Part shown: positions 20,890 through 21,240 of the stretch, one piece after another
Layout of the letters: each line of letters opens with the position of its first letter
Position numbering within the stretch: position 1 is the stretch's first letter
Assembly: GCA_964514665.1 (NCBI GenBank)
Contig: CAZESH010000042.1
Coordinates: 1-21,240, forward strand
DNA from: CAZESH01 sp964514665
GTDB taxonomy: Bacteria > Bacillota > Bacilli > Paenibacillales > KCTC-25726
Direction: 5' to 3'
Length of the DNA: 21,240 nt
Position numbers and translations under genes: made by a program
The notes under the pieces: generated by a model
What the model saw: only the letters and a program-made list of their open reading frames with translations
What the model was told of the DNA's origin: nothing
Databases searched by the model: none

Positions 20890-21240
20890 ATGGAGATAAA
20901 GAACGTAGCTGTGGTCGGCGCAGGCCTGATGGGCTCGGGAATTGCACAGGTTGTTGCCGAAGCCGGTTTTAAAACAGTTTGGGTAGATGTGTCACAGGAG
21001 CAGTTGAATAAAGGTAAGGCCAATATCGAGCGGTTATTGAAGCGGAAAGCTGAAAAAGGAAGATGCGATGATAGTCACGTTCAGGCCACGCTAGCAAGAT
21101 TGCATCCGGAAACGGAAATGCAGGCCGTATCCCTCGCAGATTTGGTCATTGAAGCGGTTCCGGAAAACCTTGAGCTTAAGAAAAAAGTCTTCCGTCAACT
21201 CGATGAATTTGTTCCTGAACATGCCGTTATGGCTTCCAAT
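20890..21240 (+). CDS. 3-hydroxybutyryl-CoA dehydrogenase, N-terminal part (runs off the window)
   Basis: The first 117 residues are visible. They begin MEIKNVAVVGAGLMGSGIAQ, the NAD-binding start of 3-hydroxyacyl-CoA dehydrogenases, with Asp34 (VWVDVSQE) selecting NAD(H). They continue to LVIEAVPENLELKKKVFRQL, the conserved segment before the catalytic domain. The catalytic His/Glu pair lies beyond the window. AAAGGGGA (20871-20878) is the ribosome binding site. It follows the SDR by 37 bases in the same operon. With the thiolase and SDR it makes a complete acetyl-CoA to 3-hydroxybutyryl-CoA (or reverse) module, with two reductase types that may differ in stereochemistry or cofactor. Confidence 0.9.
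   Translation, partial: MEIKNVAVVGAGLMGSGIAQVVAEAGFKTVWVDVSQEQLNKGKANIERLLKRKAEKGRCDDSHVQATLARLHPETEMQAVSLADLVIEAVPENLELKKKVFRQLDEFVPEHAVMASN

Noticed and set aside
1..21240. CRISPR arrays, tRNA or rRNA genes, insertion sequences, prophage genes
   Set aside because: I saw no regularly spaced repeats, no tRNA-like cloverleaf with a TTCRA arm, no transposase or integrase frame, and no terminal inverted repeats.

Overview
The window looks like a chromosomal segment of an endospore-former-type Bacillota (class Bacilli, possibly a Paenibacillaceae or Alicyclobacillaceae relative; I cannot assign a genus). The evidence is strong AAGGAGG-type ribosome binding sites, a Gram-positive lipoprotein signal on the solute-binding protein, CcpA-type cre sites, Bacillus-like promoters, and an IolC that reads like the Bacillus enzyme.

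Bases 1-4354 are a patchwork flank: the tail of a GAF-domain protein, two small paralogous unknown proteins each followed by a hairpin terminator, a broken OsmC-family gene, two EamA/DMT transporters, a broken Nudix hydrolase and an intact DinB-family protein. After these comes a 436-base non-coding stretch with three hairpins, one of them a long nested structure.

Bases 4355-21240 are one catabolic locus in three transcription blocks. Block A (+, 4355-9391) encodes a TIM-barrel sugar isomerase/epimerase, an SDR dehydrogenase, IolC (5-dehydro-2-deoxygluconokinase), an IolJ-like class II aldolase and IolA (malonate-semialdehyde dehydrogenase, CoA-acylating). It ends at a strong hairpin (9403-9441) shared with the convergent block B. 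Block B (-, 17266-9478) encodes a cyclase-family metal hydrolase, a lipoprotein sugar-binding protein, a ribose-type ABC ATPase split by a one-base frameshift, two permeases, a second cyclase-family hydrolase and a zinc alcohol dehydrogenase. Block C (+, 17729 to the end) has a LacI-family regulator, then a thiolase, an acetoacetyl-CoA-reductase-like SDR and a 3-hydroxybutyryl-CoA dehydrogenase cut by the window edge.

The blocks are tied together by a palindromic operator, core TCTAAACGTTTAGA. It occurs six times: at the epimerase stop codon, three times in the lacI/block B divergent region, and twice in tandem before the thiolase. I infer that the LacI-type protein controls the whole locus. 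Cre-like sites precede block A, the binding-protein gene and the thiolase genes.

Inferred physiology: an unusual polyol or sugar is imported by the ABC system and converted by the dehydrogenases, epimerase and cyclase-type hydrolases into 5-dehydro-2-deoxygluconate. IolC/IolJ/IolA then take it to DHAP plus acetyl-CoA, and block C handles C4 acyl-CoA. The upper inositol enzymes (IolG, IolE, IolD, IolB) are not in this window, so the substrate and the ring- or lactone-opening step are open questions and the main point of interest.
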